64,000 nucleotides of DNA from Photobacterium pectinilyticum (GCF_024357955.1 NZ_JANEYT010000011.1:1-64000), one strand, 5' to 3'. Shown: positions 36,491 through 45,861, counted from the stretch's first letter. Notes: generated from the sequence alone by a model not told the origin. Numbers and translations: made by a program.

Positions 36491-36506
36491 TAGCCCTAAA
36501 GGGGTA
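36491..36506 (-). promoter_or_regulatory. NarL/NarP 7-2-7 site of nirB
   Basis: TACCCCT and TAGCCCT heptamers face each other across 2 bases (plus strand TAGCCCT-AA-AGGGGTA). One fits TACYNMT exactly, the other has one mismatch. The centre is 28 bp upstream of the FNR-like centre, i.e. -69.5. Confidence 0.6.
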
Positions 36507-36784
36507 GTAATATATAAATCAATGATTTATATAATATAATATTGTATTACAAGAATAAATATGAAGAATTAAAACAATAAATATGAAGGAGATACTACTT
36601 ATTTTGTGTTTATTTCGGTTAGCAATCGCATAACAAATGAGTACCACTATGTGTTTTGATAGTTAGGGAAAATAACAGTCAATTGCTTAATTTATCAGCG
36701 TACATCGAGATGTTGTGATATTTGTACTTGAATCTAAGTTTGGTTTTGGTACAAACAAGTAACGAAGAGGTTCCGGAGACAGGG

Positions 36785-37042
36785 ATGACAACAGATAAAT
36801 CGGTGGCCGAGAAATTACTGAGCCAAGACATTATGGATCAGGTGCAAAAACTAGGTGCCATTAATGTCCTCGAGGAGGTTTACAGTAAAGCTCGCTATGC
36901 ACGTTTCACCCGTGTGAAATGGAGTGGTAACTTTTATGATGGCCTTCTTTTTGACGATGGCAGTACCATCAGCGTTTATCCCGCATCCTTTAACAAGCTC
37001 ACGCTAATTGCGGCTAAATCAGGTGTCGCTGTGTCAGCATAA
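36785..37042 (+). CDS. Small conserved-looking cytosolic protein, unknown function
   Basis: 85 residues from the ATG at 36785 with GGAG six bases ahead; an ATG-less extension to 36722 is unlikely. Soluble, helical N-terminus (AEKLLSQDIMDQVQKLG), then a beta-rich end (FTRVKWSGNFYDGLLFDDGSTISVYP) that looks like a small barrel or SH3-type strand set. No known family recognised. It is a single gene, divergent from nirB, followed by its own terminator. Confidence 0.6.
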   Translation: MTTDKSVAEKLLSQDIMDQVQKLGAINVLEEVYSKARYARFTRVKWSGNFYDGLLFDDGSTISVYPASFNKLTLIAAKSGVAVSA

Positions 37043-37052
37043 GTTGATAATT

Positions 37053-37085
37053 ACCCCTTTGAAGTAATCTCAAAGGGGTTTTATT
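37053..37085 (+). terminator. Terminator of the small protein gene
   Basis: Arms ACCCCTTT / AAAGGGGT, 11-base loop, followed by TTTATT. Confidence 0.75.
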
Positions 37086-37247
37086 TACCCCAAACTCATC
37101 ATTTCGTTTTTGGAATATAAGATTTCAGGTGTGAGTGTTGAAGTGCTTCTAATGACCATATAAGTTGCTAGCTGACCAAACAAAATTAGGGTAGTCAATG
37201 GACGGTTGCCTTTTTGATAGGGATTTATCGTTGTTGGAGTACGATTA

Positions 37248-37391
37248 ATGAACCATAAAACTACGGGGATGATCCATCTGTCCTCTGCTGATACCTTGAC
37301 GCACGCTTGTGCCTGCCATTCTTATCCCGCTATACCTTCCGAAAGCCTTCAGTTTTACGGCTATTTTGCCGCATTCCGATTTACTCACTAA
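37248..37391 (+). CDS. Phe/Tyr-rich putative leader peptide of the permease gene
   Basis: A 47-codon frame (ATG 37248, TAA 37389-37391) with GGAG nine bases upstream. Six of its last twelve residues are aromatic (F36, Y37, Y39, F40, F43, F45; ending QFYGYFAAFRFTH). It ends about 110 bp before the start of a tyrosine-type aromatic permease. That density of the transported amino acid in a short upstream frame is the hallmark of attenuation or ribosome-arrest leaders. Seen: frame, RBS, composition. Inferred: regulatory role. Confidence 0.5.
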   Translation: MNHKTTGMIHLSSADTLTHACACHSYPAIPSESLQFYGYFAAFRFTH

Positions 37392-37393
37392 TT

Positions 37394-37436
37394 ATCTATT
37401 GCTGCATTTTCATCTGCAGTGCATTGATAAATAGAT
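37394..37436 (+). promoter_or_regulatory. Hairpin after the leader peptide stop
   Basis: Outer stem ATCTATT / AATAGAT and inner stem CTGCA / TGCAG starting 3 bases after the leader stop. There is no U-run directly behind it, so it is not a classical attenuator terminator; it could occlude the permease translation start or work with Rho. Confidence 0.35.
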
Positions 37437-37500
37437 TATTTAAACCTTTTCGTTGTCTGCCTTATCTATAGGCGGAGACACATTATTACGAGACAAAATT

Positions 37501-38676
37501 GTGAATGTAAAACTGCTTGGTAGCTCTCTCATTATTGCGGGTACGGCACTGGGGGCCGGTATGTTGGCTATTCCTATGGTATTGGCCCAGTTTGGCCTGC
37601 TATGGGGTACGTTGTTGATGCTAGTGATCTGGCTGGGTACGACGTATGCCGCACTGTTGTTGTTAGAAGCCAGTATTAAGGCCGGTGGTGGCCTTGGCAT
37701 GAACACGATAGCCCGTAAAACCCTTGGAAAGGGGGGCCAGTTGGTGACTAACGGTCTGCTTTACGCGCTATTGGTTTGCCTACTGATGGCGTACATCATT
37801 GGGGCGGGTGACTTGGTTATGAAACTCTTATCCAGTATCGGCCTCAACCTGAGCCTAATGCAAAGCCAAATTGCCTTTACTCTTCTGGCGGGCGTAGTAG
37901 TTGCTGCGGGGACGGCAGTTATTGATAAACTAAACCGTGCATTATTTGCAGTGATGGTCGTCATGTTAGTGCTGACATTGCTTTCTTTGGTTCCTACCAT
38001 TTCAATCGAAAATTTAATGGTTGCCACCAGTGATAGTAAAATAGATCTGATTAAAACCAGTTCGGTGTTGTTCACCAGCTTCGGGTTCATGGTAGTGATC
38101 CCATCGTTGGTGACATACAACAAAGAAGCCACACACCAGCAACTGCGGAATATGGTTGTGATTGGCTCTCTGGTCCCGCTGTTCAGTTACCTGCTGTGGC
38201 TATATGCAGCGATGGGTAACCTGAGTGCTGAGCAGATGGTCGATTTCAATAGTGTATCTGAGTTAATCGCTGTTTTGGGGTCAAACCACAGCATGATTAA
38301 CTTTATCTTGTCAGTATTCACAGGGCTGGCATTGCTGACATCTTTCTTGGGTGTTGCGATGGCATTGTTTGACCAGAACGTTGATACATTCCGCCAAAAC
38401 CGTGCTGTTACTTATGTAATGACTTTTATCTTACCACTTGGTGGTGCTTTGTTCGCTGCCGATCAATTCCTGTCAGTATTAGGATACGCAGGTATTATTT
38501 TGGTATTCCTTGCGGTGTTCATTCCAATGGCGATGACCATAAAGCTCCGCAAAGAAGACGACAGCGCGTTTGACGTTGATGCTTCCGGTGTGTTGTATCA
38601 AGCATCTGGTGGGCAATTGGCGATGGGTTTGAGCTTCCTGTTCGGGTGCTTCTTGCTCGCGGCGGAGTTGGTTTAA
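37501..38676 (+). CDS. Aromatic amino acid permease, HAAAP family (TyrP-like)
   Basis: About 392 residues from the GTG at 37501, which gives VNVKLLGSSLIIAGTALGAGMLAIP like the N-terminus of TyrP; an upstream TTG at 37453 is in frame but adds 16 residues not seen in the family. Eleven hydrophobic spans, with the family's GTALGAGMLA and SFGFMVVIPSLVTY motifs. Expected to bring tyrosine (or tryptophan/phenylalanine) into the cell with protons. A Phe/Tyr-rich leader peptide precedes it. Its TAA stop runs straight into a 48-bp palindromic repeat. Confidence 0.85.
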   Translation: MNVKLLGSSLIIAGTALGAGMLAIPMVLAQFGLLWGTLLMLVIWLGTTYAALLLLEASIKAGGGLGMNTIARKTLGKGGQLVTNGLLYALLVCLLMAYIIGAGDLVMKLLSSIGLNLSLMQSQIAFTLLAGVVVAAGTAVIDKLNRALFAVMVVMLVLTLLSLVPTISIENLMVATSDSKIDLIKTSSVLFTSFGFMVVIPSLVTYNKEATHQQLRNMVVIGSLVPLFSYLLWLYAAMGNLSAEQMVDFNSVSELIAVLGSNHSMINFILSVFTGLALLTSFLGVAMALFDQNVDTFRQNRAVTYVMTFILPLGGALFAADQFLSVLGYAGIILVFLAVFIPMAMTIKLRKEDDSAFDVDASGVLYQASGGQLAMGLSFLFGCFLLAAELV

Positions 38677-38723
38677 TACCAATCTGGATAAGTAGTTGAT
38701 CAAATATTGATGTAGGTTGGTAT
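38676..38723 (+). repeat. 48-bp palindromic dispersed repeat, copy 2
   Basis: Starts at the last base of the permease stop codon (TAATACC). Same sequence as copy 1 except for one base (ATTGATG instead of ATTTATG). Ends TTGGTAT. Confidence 0.85.
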
Positions 38724-38763
38724 AAGCGCAGCGGATAACAATAGATAGACAGTACTAGAAGAG

Positions 38764-38791
38764 GGGCGTTTACTAAGTAAACGCCCTTTTT
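38764..38791 (+). terminator. Strong terminator after the permease
   Basis: Perfect 10-base arms GGGCGTTTAC / GTAAACGCCC, 3-base loop TAA, then TTTTT. Confidence 0.9.
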
Positions 38792-39141
38792 GTTTCTACC
38801 TGATTAATGCACAAGGCAAATAGGCTGGATCGGTAGGATGCGACCAAACAAAACTACCTGTTGAAGTTTTAGCGACCAAACAAAAACTTCTAACTGCTTT
38901 ATGGAGTACTATTGGAAATAGATTAAAGCAGTGTTTTCCAATGGCATTGATAATACAAACTTTCGTGGTTGGCAGCTATATCTAGCCTTCATCCTGTTTA
39001 TGCTGAAAAGACGGTTTATTGTAAACTTTAGTGTACACTTCAACAATGGTGTCTACAGGGGGTAACATGGCAAAAGAGCGTTATTGAAATAAGCAACTTG
39101 ATGTTAAATGGGTGTATAAACGGGGTGGAGAGGAGGGAGAT
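38792..39141. other. 350-bp intergenic stretch with paired direct repeats
   Basis: No gene seen. Holds two identical 14-mers GCGACCAAACAAAA at 38840-38853 and 38872-38885, 32 bp apart; a third partial copy (GACCAAACAAAA) is at 37174-37185 before the permease leader. A palindromic AGTGTACACT lies at 39030-39039. The promoter of the next gene should be here. Confidence 0.4.
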
Positions 39142-39933
39142 ATGTCTGATAAAACTGAAACGCTTTGGGATAAGGCGAGCCGAGTTTCTGAACGCGCATT
39201 GGCTGCAGGTAGCTTGATGCCTATAGTCACGGATGCCCAGCTGATAGAAGAAGAAGGGGTTTCGTACTTTGCCCATGTTGTTACAGCCAATGCTACGGAA
39301 AAGTTTCGGGCAACCTCGACCCAAGGTAATCCGTTCTTACCCTATGAACAATCACTTTATGTTGATGAAGCCGGCCAACAGCATGTCTGCTTGTTGAACA
39401 AGTTTCCCGTCCTGTCTCCGCATTTGCTCATTTGTTCTAAAGCCTTTATCCCACAACAATCTTGTTTAACCCTGCATGATTTCCAAGCTTGGGTGACAGG
39501 TTTTGACCATCCCGATGTTTTTGGTTTTTATAACAGTGGCCCACAGGCAGGAGCGAGCCAAGCTCACCGACATATGCAGTTAGTTCGATCGCCGATACCG
39601 CTGGAGAAGGTTATCTCACAAGGGGAGCTGCCTTTTGTACATTGCCTCGCACTATTGCACACCCTGGATGCTGCGGAACTGTATAAACACTATCTATCAA
39701 TGATGACGCAGTTAGGGCTGTTAGCTGATAACGTGGGTGGGGACTGTACCCCCTATAACCTCTTACTCACCGAGCGTTGGATGTTATTGTTTCCCCGAAG
39801 CACAAATAATATCGAAGGTATATTTGCCAATGGGCTCAACTATTCAGGACGTTTTCTGGTTAAGCAGGCTGAGCAATTAGAGTGGCTTCAGCAATATGGG
39901 CTAATGAACTACCTAGCCAACTGCAGCCTTTAG
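39142..39933 (+). CDS. Ap4A phosphorylase / ATP adenylyltransferase-like protein
   Basis: 263 residues from the ATG at 39142, with GGAGG in front; the frame is open to 39112. It has the HIT-like AHRHMQLV motif (His-x-His-x-Gln) in GASQAHRHMQLV, preceded by VLSPHLLICSK, and a C-terminal domain of the kind found in yeast-type Apa2 enzymes (VGGDCTPYNLLLT). It likely breaks Ap4A with phosphate into ATP and ADP. Convergent with fusA over a shared hairpin. Confidence 0.85.
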   Translation: MSDKTETLWDKASRVSERALAAGSLMPIVTDAQLIEEEGVSYFAHVVTANATEKFRATSTQGNPFLPYEQSLYVDEAGQQHVCLLNKFPVLSPHLLICSKAFIPQQSCLTLHDFQAWVTGFDHPDVFGFYNSGPQAGASQAHRHMQLVRSPIPLEKVISQGELPFVHCLALLHTLDAAELYKHYLSMMTQLGLLADNVGGDCTPYNLLLTERWMLLFPRSTNNIEGIFANGLNYSGRFLVKQAEQLEWLQQYGLMNYLANCSL

Positions 39934-39986
39934 GCAAGTCACGCGGGGGCGGGGAGTGATGATTCTGTCTGATATTAAAGGTATAA

Positions 39987-40017
39987 AAAAACCCGATAGC
40001 CAAGCTATCGGGTTTTT
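39987..40017. terminator. Bidirectional terminator between Ap4A phosphorylase and fusA
   Basis: Perfect 14-base arms AAAAACCCGATAGC / GCTATCGGGTTTTT with a CAA loop; U-runs on both strands. Confidence 0.9.
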
Positions 40018-40043
40018 ATCAGCCATTAAAGCTTAAGAAAGAA

Positions 40044-42131
40044 TTACTTCTTCTCGTTAGCAGCTTTAACGTCAGCAATAACCTGCTCTGCAACGTTTGC
40101 AGGACATGGTGAGTAGTGCGCGAACTCCATAGAGAACTGACCACGACCAGAAGTCATTGTACGTAGGTGACCGATGTAGCCGAACATTTCTGAAAGAGGA
40201 ACGTCTGCTTTAATACGAACACCAGTAGTACCAGCCATCTGATCTTTGATCATGCCGCGACGACGGTTAAGGTCACCGATAACATCACCAACGTGATCTT
40301 CAGGAGTGAACACGTCTACAGCCATGATTGGCTCAAGAAGCTGTGCACCTGCTTTAGGCATAGACTGACGGAATGCACCTTTCGCTGCGATTTCGAATGC
40401 TACTGCAGATGAATCGACTGCGTGGAAACCACCGTCGAATAGTTCAACTTCTACGTCAAGAACAGGGAAACCAGCAAGGACACCAGTGTCCATCATGCCA
40501 GCAAAACCTTTCTCAACAGCAGGCCAGAATTCTTTAGGTACGTTACCACCAACAACAGATGATGTGAACTTGAAGCCAGAACCAACTTCACCTGGCTTGA
40601 TACGGTAGTCGATCTTACCGAACTGACCAGAACCACCAGACTGCTTCTTGTGCGTGTAGCTATCTTCAATTGCTTGAGTGATAGTTTCACGGTAAGCAAC
40701 CTGAGGTTGACCAACGATTAGGTCTACACCGTAAGTACGCTTAAGGATATCAACCTTGATGTCTAGGTGAAGTTCACCCATACCTTTAAGGATGGTTTCG
40801 CCAGTTTCTTCGTCAGTTTCAACCTGGAATGATGGATCTTCTGCAACCATCTTACCGATAGCGATACCCATCTTCTCAGAACCGCCTTTGTCTTTCGGCG
40901 TAACTGCGATAGAGATTACTGGAGTTGGGAAGATCATTGGCTCAAGCGTACACTCGTGCTTAACATCACATAGAGTGTGACCAGTTTGAACGTTCTTCAT
41001 ACCAACAACAGCGATGATGTCACCAGCTTGTGCTTCAGTTAGCTCGTTACGGTCATCTGCTTGCATCTCAACCATACGGCCGATACGCTCAGTTTTACCA
41101 GTCGCAGAGTTAAGGATGGTGTCACCCTTCTTCATGCGGCCAGAGTAGATACGGATGAACGTTAGGGCACCGAAACGATCGTCCATAATTTTGAACGCAA
41201 GCGCTTTTAGTGGCTCATCAGCAGATACTGTAGCTACTTCACCAGTTGCTTCACCAGTTTCTGGATCTGTTAGCGGCTGAGGATCAACTTCTGTTGGTGC
41301 TGGTAGGTAATCTACAACAGCATCAAGGATAAGTTGCATACCTTTGTTTTTGAACGCAGAACCACAGTATGTTGGGAAGAACGCGATGTCACGAGTACCC
41401 TTACGGATACAACGCTTGATGTCTTCAATAGAAGGCTCTTCACCTTCCATGTAAGCTTCCATCAGGTCATCGTCCTGCTCAACAGCAGTCTCGATTAGCT
41501 CTTCACGGTACTGTTCTACGTCATCAACCATGTCCGCTGGAACATCTTTGATTTCGTAGTTTTCTGGAAGACCAGTTTCGTCCCAAACGTAAGCTTTACG
41601 GCTTAGTAGGTCAACAACACCAACGAAGTCGTCTTCACGACCGATTGGTAGAACCATGATTAGAGGAGTAGCACCAAGAACGCTCTTAACTTGATCAACA
41701 ACGTTGAAGAAGTCTGCACCCATACGGTCGAGTTTGTTAACGAAGATCAGACGAGATACTTCTGATTCGTTCGCGTAACGCCAGTTAGTTTCTGACTGAG
41801 GCTCAACACCACCAGAACCACAGAATACACCGATACCACCGTCAAGTACTTTAAGAGAACGGTATACTTCAACTGTGAAGTCAACGTGTCCAGGAGTATC
41901 GATAACGTTTAGGCGGTGGTCGTTCCAGAAACAGCTAACTGCTGCAGACTGGATAGTAATACCACGCTCAGCTTCCTGCTCCATGAAGTCAGTAGTTGAT
42001 TCGCCGTCGTGAACTTCACCAGTCTTGTGGATCTGACCAGTAAGCTTAAGGATACGCTCAGTAGTAGTGGTTTTACCCGCATCAACGTGCGCGAAAATAC
42101 CAATGTTTCTGTATTTAGATAAATCTGCCAT
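40044..42131 (-). CDS. fusA: Elongation factor G (solitary, second-type copy)
   Basis: 695 residues with all EF-G parts: P-loop [15 protein letters not shown], switch [21 protein letters not shown], domain IV ([21 protein letters not shown]), and domain V ([19 protein letters not shown]). It moves tRNA and mRNA on the ribosome and can help recycle ribosomes. It is not beside rpsL-rpsG-tuf, so this is most likely the stand-alone second EF-G found in many marine gammaproteobacteria. The long unbroken frame with strong codon bias suggests high expression. Confidence 0.93.
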   Translation of the reverse strand: MADLSKYRNIGIFAHVDAGKTTTTERILKLTGQIHKTGEVHDGESTTDFMEQEAERGITIQSAAVSCFWNDHRLNVIDTPGHVDFTVEVYRSLKVLDGGIGVFCGSGGVEPQSETNWRYANESEVSRLIFVNKLDRMGADFFNVVDQVKSVLGATPLIMVLPIGREDDFVGVVDLLSRKAYVWDETGLPENYEIKDVPADMVDDVEQYREELIETAVEQDDDLMEAYMEGEEPSIEDIKRCIRKGTRDIAFFPTYCGSAFKNKGMQLILDAVVDYLPAPTEVDPQPLTDPETGEATGEVATVSADEPLKALAFKIMDDRFGALTFIRIYSGRMKKGDTILNSATGKTERIGRMVEMQADDRNELTEAQAGDIIAVVGMKNVQTGHTLCDVKHECTLEPMIFPTPVISIAVTPKDKGGSEKMGIAIGKMVAEDPSFQVETDEETGETILKGMGELHLDIKVDILKRTYGVDLIVGQPQVAYRETITQAIEDSYTHKKQSGGSGQFGKIDYRIKPGEVGSGFKFTSSVVGGNVPKEFWPAVEKGFAGMMDTGVLAGFPVLDVEVELFDGGFHAVDSSAVAFEIAAKGAFRQSMPKAGAQLLEPIMAVDVFTPEDHVGDVIGDLNRRRGMIKDQMAGTTGVRIKADVPLSEMFGYIGHLRTMTSGRGQFSMEFAHYSPCPANVAEQVIADVKAANEKK

Positions 42132-42972
42132 TGTTTTTCTCTATAAACAATTACTGTCACTATTCGGTGGGGGAGTATATCACTGATTCCAACAAACATT
42201 ACATAGGTCATTTAAGATAAAATGAACATTTGCTTGTTTTTGCTCCGTCTTTTGGGGTTTTCTGGCGCAAACGCTCAATAAACCCACAAGGCTAGCCGGT
42301 CACAACATACTCTGTTCCTTCATACACTGTCAAAATGTGCTTTGATGTGACATGTAAAAACAGAGAACACGGTATTTTACCGGCTCATTGTTCACTGAAT
42401 GTGAACGATGATGATGTGAAAATGGCAGCTTGCCAGCGACCAAATCGGCTTAATTCTAGTATCAATCGATAAAAGCTACCAGTGGCTTACTGCAAATTGC
42501 TTTGAACTTGGTGTTGAGCGTAGGCTTAGGGTTGTGCGGAAAAGTAGACTGCAATGATAACTAGATCTTGTTCATTGAGTACGGATAACAGCTGCTTCAG
42601 CATTTCTCCATACGCCCCGCAATGTCCACCATTTTGTCAGTATTTCATCGAGTTATAAAGATGCAGGGCACTTTGGTTATTGATATGTGCGGTAGGGCTG
42701 ACTGAGGCATGGTATTGGCATTAGAGAAGGCACGGATAAATAGATTGAGTATGTAAAAGAGTGAAAGTATAAAAGTGCGACTCACTGTCAGCACTATTAT
42801 AATGTTGCCTGGCCGCAAAATAATCCTAATCATTAATTTTTCACAATCCGTAGAACACGTCTGTGTACTTAATAACTGACTGTATTTTCCTTAAATGAAA
42901 TGAGTTGAATAATTTTGACCATTAGAGATTCGTTTCCCATACTCAAATCAAGGGTTAAGGGAGAGTAAACCT
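42132..42972. other. 841-bp intergenic region between fusA and the H-NOX gene
   Basis: No convincing protein gene on either strand. Base composition is mixed, with an AT-rich half next to H-NOX. It must hold divergent promoters. TATAAT at 42798-42803 is a possible -10 and a Fur-like site follows it. The length leaves room for a small RNA, but I see no clear terminator hairpin inside. Confidence 0.45.
42819..42837 (+). promoter_or_regulatory. Fur-box-like site upstream of H-NOX
   Basis: AATAATCCTAATCATTAAT matches the 19-base Fur consensus at 14 positions, with the ATAAT and TAATCATTA blocks intact. It sits 16 bases after a TATAAT and 135 bp before the H-NOX start, which would let iron status influence expression of a haem protein. 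Confidence 0.45.
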
Positions 42973-43515
42973 ATGAAAGGAATTATTTTTACTGAGTTTC
43001 TAGATGTTGTTGAAAGCCGTTTTGGATTAGAGGTTTGCCAGCAGATGCTCGATGATGCCGATGTTGACGGTATCTACACGGCGGTAGGGAGTTATGATCA
43101 CCGCGTTCTGGTAAAGATGATAGTCTGTTTGAGTAAGATTACTGGTGTATCTCCTGAATCATTACAAGAGGTATACGGTGAAGCATTGTTCATGCGTTTG
43201 CTAGCGACGATGCCAATGGCTAATGGTGACAAGCCGAATGGTACTTTTAGCTTTATTGAGTGTGTTGAACGTCATATCCATATCGAAGTGAAAAAGCTGT
43301 ATCCCAATGCGAATCCGCCACAATTTGACTTCATTTCACAAACGACCGCCCAAATGGTGCTCGACTACATTTCAGCTCGTTGCTTTTCCCATGTTTGTCT
43401 CGGTTTGATTCGTGGTTGTGTCCAGCACTTCAACGAAGATATGGATATTGAAATGGAGCCTGTAAACCAGGATCAGAGTCATGTCCGATTTACGCTGACG
43501 CTAAACGCGGAGTAA
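42973..43515 (+). CDS. hnoX: H-NOX haem nitric-oxide sensor
   Basis: 180 residues, the full length of a stand-alone H-NOX. Proximal haem ligand H103 in HIEVKKLYP, and the haem-propionate clamp Y132-x-S134-x-R136. A Cys cluster (C137, C142 and one later) fits the zinc site seen in some bacterial H-NOX proteins. It binds NO on ferrous haem and changes kinase activity of its partner. Starts after GGGAG and ends 2 bp before the histidine kinase gene, the standard pairing. Confidence 0.93.
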   Translation: MKGIIFTEFLDVVESRFGLEVCQQMLDDADVDGIYTAVGSYDHRVLVKMIVCLSKITGVSPESLQEVYGEALFMRLLATMPMANGDKPNGTFSFIECVERHIHIEVKKLYPNANPPQFDFISQTTAQMVLDYISARCFSHVCLGLIRGCVQHFNEDMDIEMEPVNQDQSHVRFTLTLNAE

Positions 43516-43517
43516 CT

Positions 43518-45248
43518 ATGGGCCTTGAACGCATGGATCCGGAACGTCACGTTGCATTAATGCAGAAGAAAATTGACCGTGAGCGAGAAGCCAGAAAGAT
43601 GGCTGAAATGCTACTTGAGTCAAAAAGCTTAGAGCTCTATCAGACGAAACAATTGGTTGAGCAAAACCTTGAGCAAATGAGAGATAAGGTAGCCAGTGGC
43701 TCTGAATTTTTGTCATATCAGCAAAAGATGGACAATTTACTGCTCCGCTTTGGTCATACGTTCCTTAAATACCAACCTTCTTTCGGTATCATCAAAGAGC
43801 TGCTAGATGCATTGATAGCGAGTAATGCTGCTAGCTATTGTGGAATAAACATAGGTTGTGATTCCACACCAGCGCTTAATATTAGCTATTTTTCTGGTAT
43901 CGATGAGAAGTTAGTTCCCCCAGCCAAATTGGCGTCAGTCGGTGAGTGTTGGGATGAACATCATCAATTGCATTGGTTTTCGCTTAGTAATTCGGTCGTG
44001 AAAGGGTATTTTGTAACGCGAATCGATGAAAGGAGAGAATGGCACACCACAATTCGTAAGCATATGAACTTGATTGGTGAAATGCTTCGTACATCTATTG
44101 ATCGTCAATTGAAATTGGAAGAGGCTATTCGGGCGAGGAAGTCTGCGGAAGAGTCGGAGAAGTCGACCCGTGATTTTTTGGCGATGATAAATCACGAGCT
44201 GAGAACACCGCTAAATGGTTTACTGGGTACTGCAGAGTTGCTGTCGGATACAGAGCTCGATTGTCACCAGAGGGGATTGCTTTCTACATTGCATCATTCA
44301 GGGGAGCTACTTCGGGCTATTATTAATGACTTGCTGGATTACAGTAAAATCAATGCGGGGATGATGGAATTGACGGTTAAAGCTTTCGACAGCCGTTTGA
44401 TGACCAATATGCTAAAAGACATCTTCCAGCATCCCGCCAATGAAAAGCAACTCGATTTTTCTATTCATTTTTTACCTGATACACCGCAACACCTGCTGGG
44501 CGATGAAGATAGGATCAAGCAGATCTTTGTAAATCTTATTGGCAATGCGATTAAGTTTACTCAGAAAGGCTTTGTTTCTGTCACGATTGGTTGGCAAGAC
44601 GAAGCACTTAAATTTATAGTGCGGGATTCAGGTTGCGGTATTCCTAAAGACAAAGTGGGCACGTTGTTCCAGCCATTTACTCAAGTCGATAATTCTAGTA
44701 ACCGGCAGCATGAAGGCACTGGTTTGGGGCTGGCCATTTGTAAAAAGCTCGCTGAGCAGATGAAAGGTTGGATAGAGGTGGACAGTGACTATGGTCGCGG
44801 AACCACCTTTACCGTTACTCTTCCATTAGCAGTGAACGTCTCAACGGTAGATGAGGCGACAGCTCAGCAAGGTGGTGCCCACTCTATAGATGATTTGACT
44901 ATTCTGGTGGTGGAAGATTTAAAAACCAACCAGATGATTATTAAACTTATGTTAGGTAAGTTCGGTATTACTCCTGCTATCGCAGATAACGGGCAGAAGG
45001 CATTAGATATTTTAGAACAGCAGAATTTTGATATTGTGCTGATGGATTGTCGTATGCCGGTACTTGACGGTTATGCAACTACCGAGCGGTTACGCAATGA
45101 CGGTTACAGTAAGCCGATTATTGCCCTGACAGCTGGAACGACCAAAGCTGAGCGTGAGGAGTGCTTTAATGCTGGTATGGACGATATTCTGTGCAAGCCT
45201 TATCAAAGTACCGAGCTTAGAGAAATGATCGAAAAATGGGGCACATAA
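43518..45248 (+). CDS. H-NOX-associated hybrid sensor histidine kinase
   Basis: 576 residues, no membrane spans. N-terminal coiled coil (about 15-60), a small sensor region (about 65-190), a second coiled coil, HisKA with H226 in MINHELRTPLNG, an ATPase domain (NLIGNAIKFTQKG, DSGCGIP, GTGLGLAIC), and a receiver with D510 in VLMDCRMPVLDG. It has a receiver but no Hpt domain, so the phosphate must move to a separate Hpt protein. In Vibrio harveyi a similar kinase feeds NO signals into quorum sensing through LuxU; whether that holds here is inference. Confidence 0.93.
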   Translation: MGLERMDPERHVALMQKKIDREREARKMAEMLLESKSLELYQTKQLVEQNLEQMRDKVASGSEFLSYQQKMDNLLLRFGHTFLKYQPSFGIIKELLDALIASNAASYCGINIGCDSTPALNISYFSGIDEKLVPPAKLASVGECWDEHHQLHWFSLSNSVVKGYFVTRIDERREWHTTIRKHMNLIGEMLRTSIDRQLKLEEAIRARKSAEESEKSTRDFLAMINHELRTPLNGLLGTAELLSDTELDCHQRGLLSTLHHSGELLRAIINDLLDYSKINAGMMELTVKAFDSRLMTNMLKDIFQHPANEKQLDFSIHFLPDTPQHLLGDEDRIKQIFVNLIGNAIKFTQKGFVSVTIGWQDEALKFIVRDSGCGIPKDKVGTLFQPFTQVDNSSNRQHEGTGLGLAICKKLAEQMKGWIEVDSDYGRGTTFTVTLPLAVNVSTVDEATAQQGGAHSIDDLTILVVEDLKTNQMIIKLMLGKFGITPAIADNGQKALDILEQQNFDIVLMDCRMPVLDGYATTERLRNDGYSKPIIALTAGTTKAEREECFNAGMDDILCKPYQSTELREMIEKWGT

Positions 45249-45299
45249 ATTGTCCCCCAAAGAGCAGATTTTGCTCATTTTTTGTTTAGATCTGTTGTG

Positions 45300-45755
45300 C
45301 TAGTGGTTAGAAAAACTTTCACCTTTAGCCATGCGATCATAAAGAATGACATTGACTGCTGCGGCCAGGTTCATACAACCCTTGGTTGGTACGTAGATCG
45401 TTTCCCGGCAGAATTCGGTGATCTCTTTTTTTAACGTGCCGTCTTCAGGGCCAAAGATATAAAAAGCCCGCTGTGGGTGCTTGTAATCAGGCAGCGGTTT
45501 GGCTCCCTCAACCAGATCGACGGCAACCGGTACGCAATCGTGTGGAATGATGTTTTTGAGATCTTCAACGCCAATTAACGGAATATCGAGAATGCTATTT
45601 TTGGTGTCAGTACAAAACTTCTTAGCAAGGTCATAGCGTGTGCCTGTGTAAAACACACTATTGACGCCATAGCAGCCAGCGGCACGCATGACAGAACCAA
45701 CATTTTCAGGGGTTTTGGGATTGAATAGCCCAACACAGGCGTAACCTTTGCTCAT
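45300..45755 (-). CDS. SpoU/TrmH family RNA 2'-O-methyltransferase
   Basis: 151 residues, a single SPOUT knot domain without an extra RNA-binding part. Motif 1 NPKTPENVGSVMRAAG, motif 2 FYIFGPEDGTL, and motif 3 VPTKGCMNLAAAVNVILYDR. It should methylate a ribose 2'-OH in tRNA or rRNA with SAM; the target is not evident, and the N-terminus differs from TrmL. Convergent with the histidine kinase gene. Confidence 0.88.
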   Translation of the reverse strand: MSKGYACVGLFNPKTPENVGSVMRAAGCYGVNSVFYTGTRYDLAKKFCTDTKNSILDIPLIGVEDLKNIIPHDCVPVAVDLVEGAKPLPDYKHPQRAFYIFGPEDGTLKKEITEFCRETIYVPTKGCMNLAAAVNVILYDRMAKGESFSNH

Positions 45756-45861
45756 AACACGTATCTTTCCGAAATTTTCAACAGCGCGAGATTATACGGA
45801 TTCTGACGGAAAATGGCAGGGGAAGAGGTTAATGAAGTATCGGTGCGTATAAAAGTGGGAC

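Noticed and set aside
36722-36784. N-terminal extension of the small protein gene
   Set aside because: It begins at a non-ATG codon without an RBS, while the ATG at 36785 has GGAG at a good distance.
39020-39037. TyrR-like box TGTAAACTTTAGTGTACA
   Set aside because: The second half is imperfect and it lies before the Ap4A phosphorylase gene rather than before the tyrosine-type permease, so it is probably chance.
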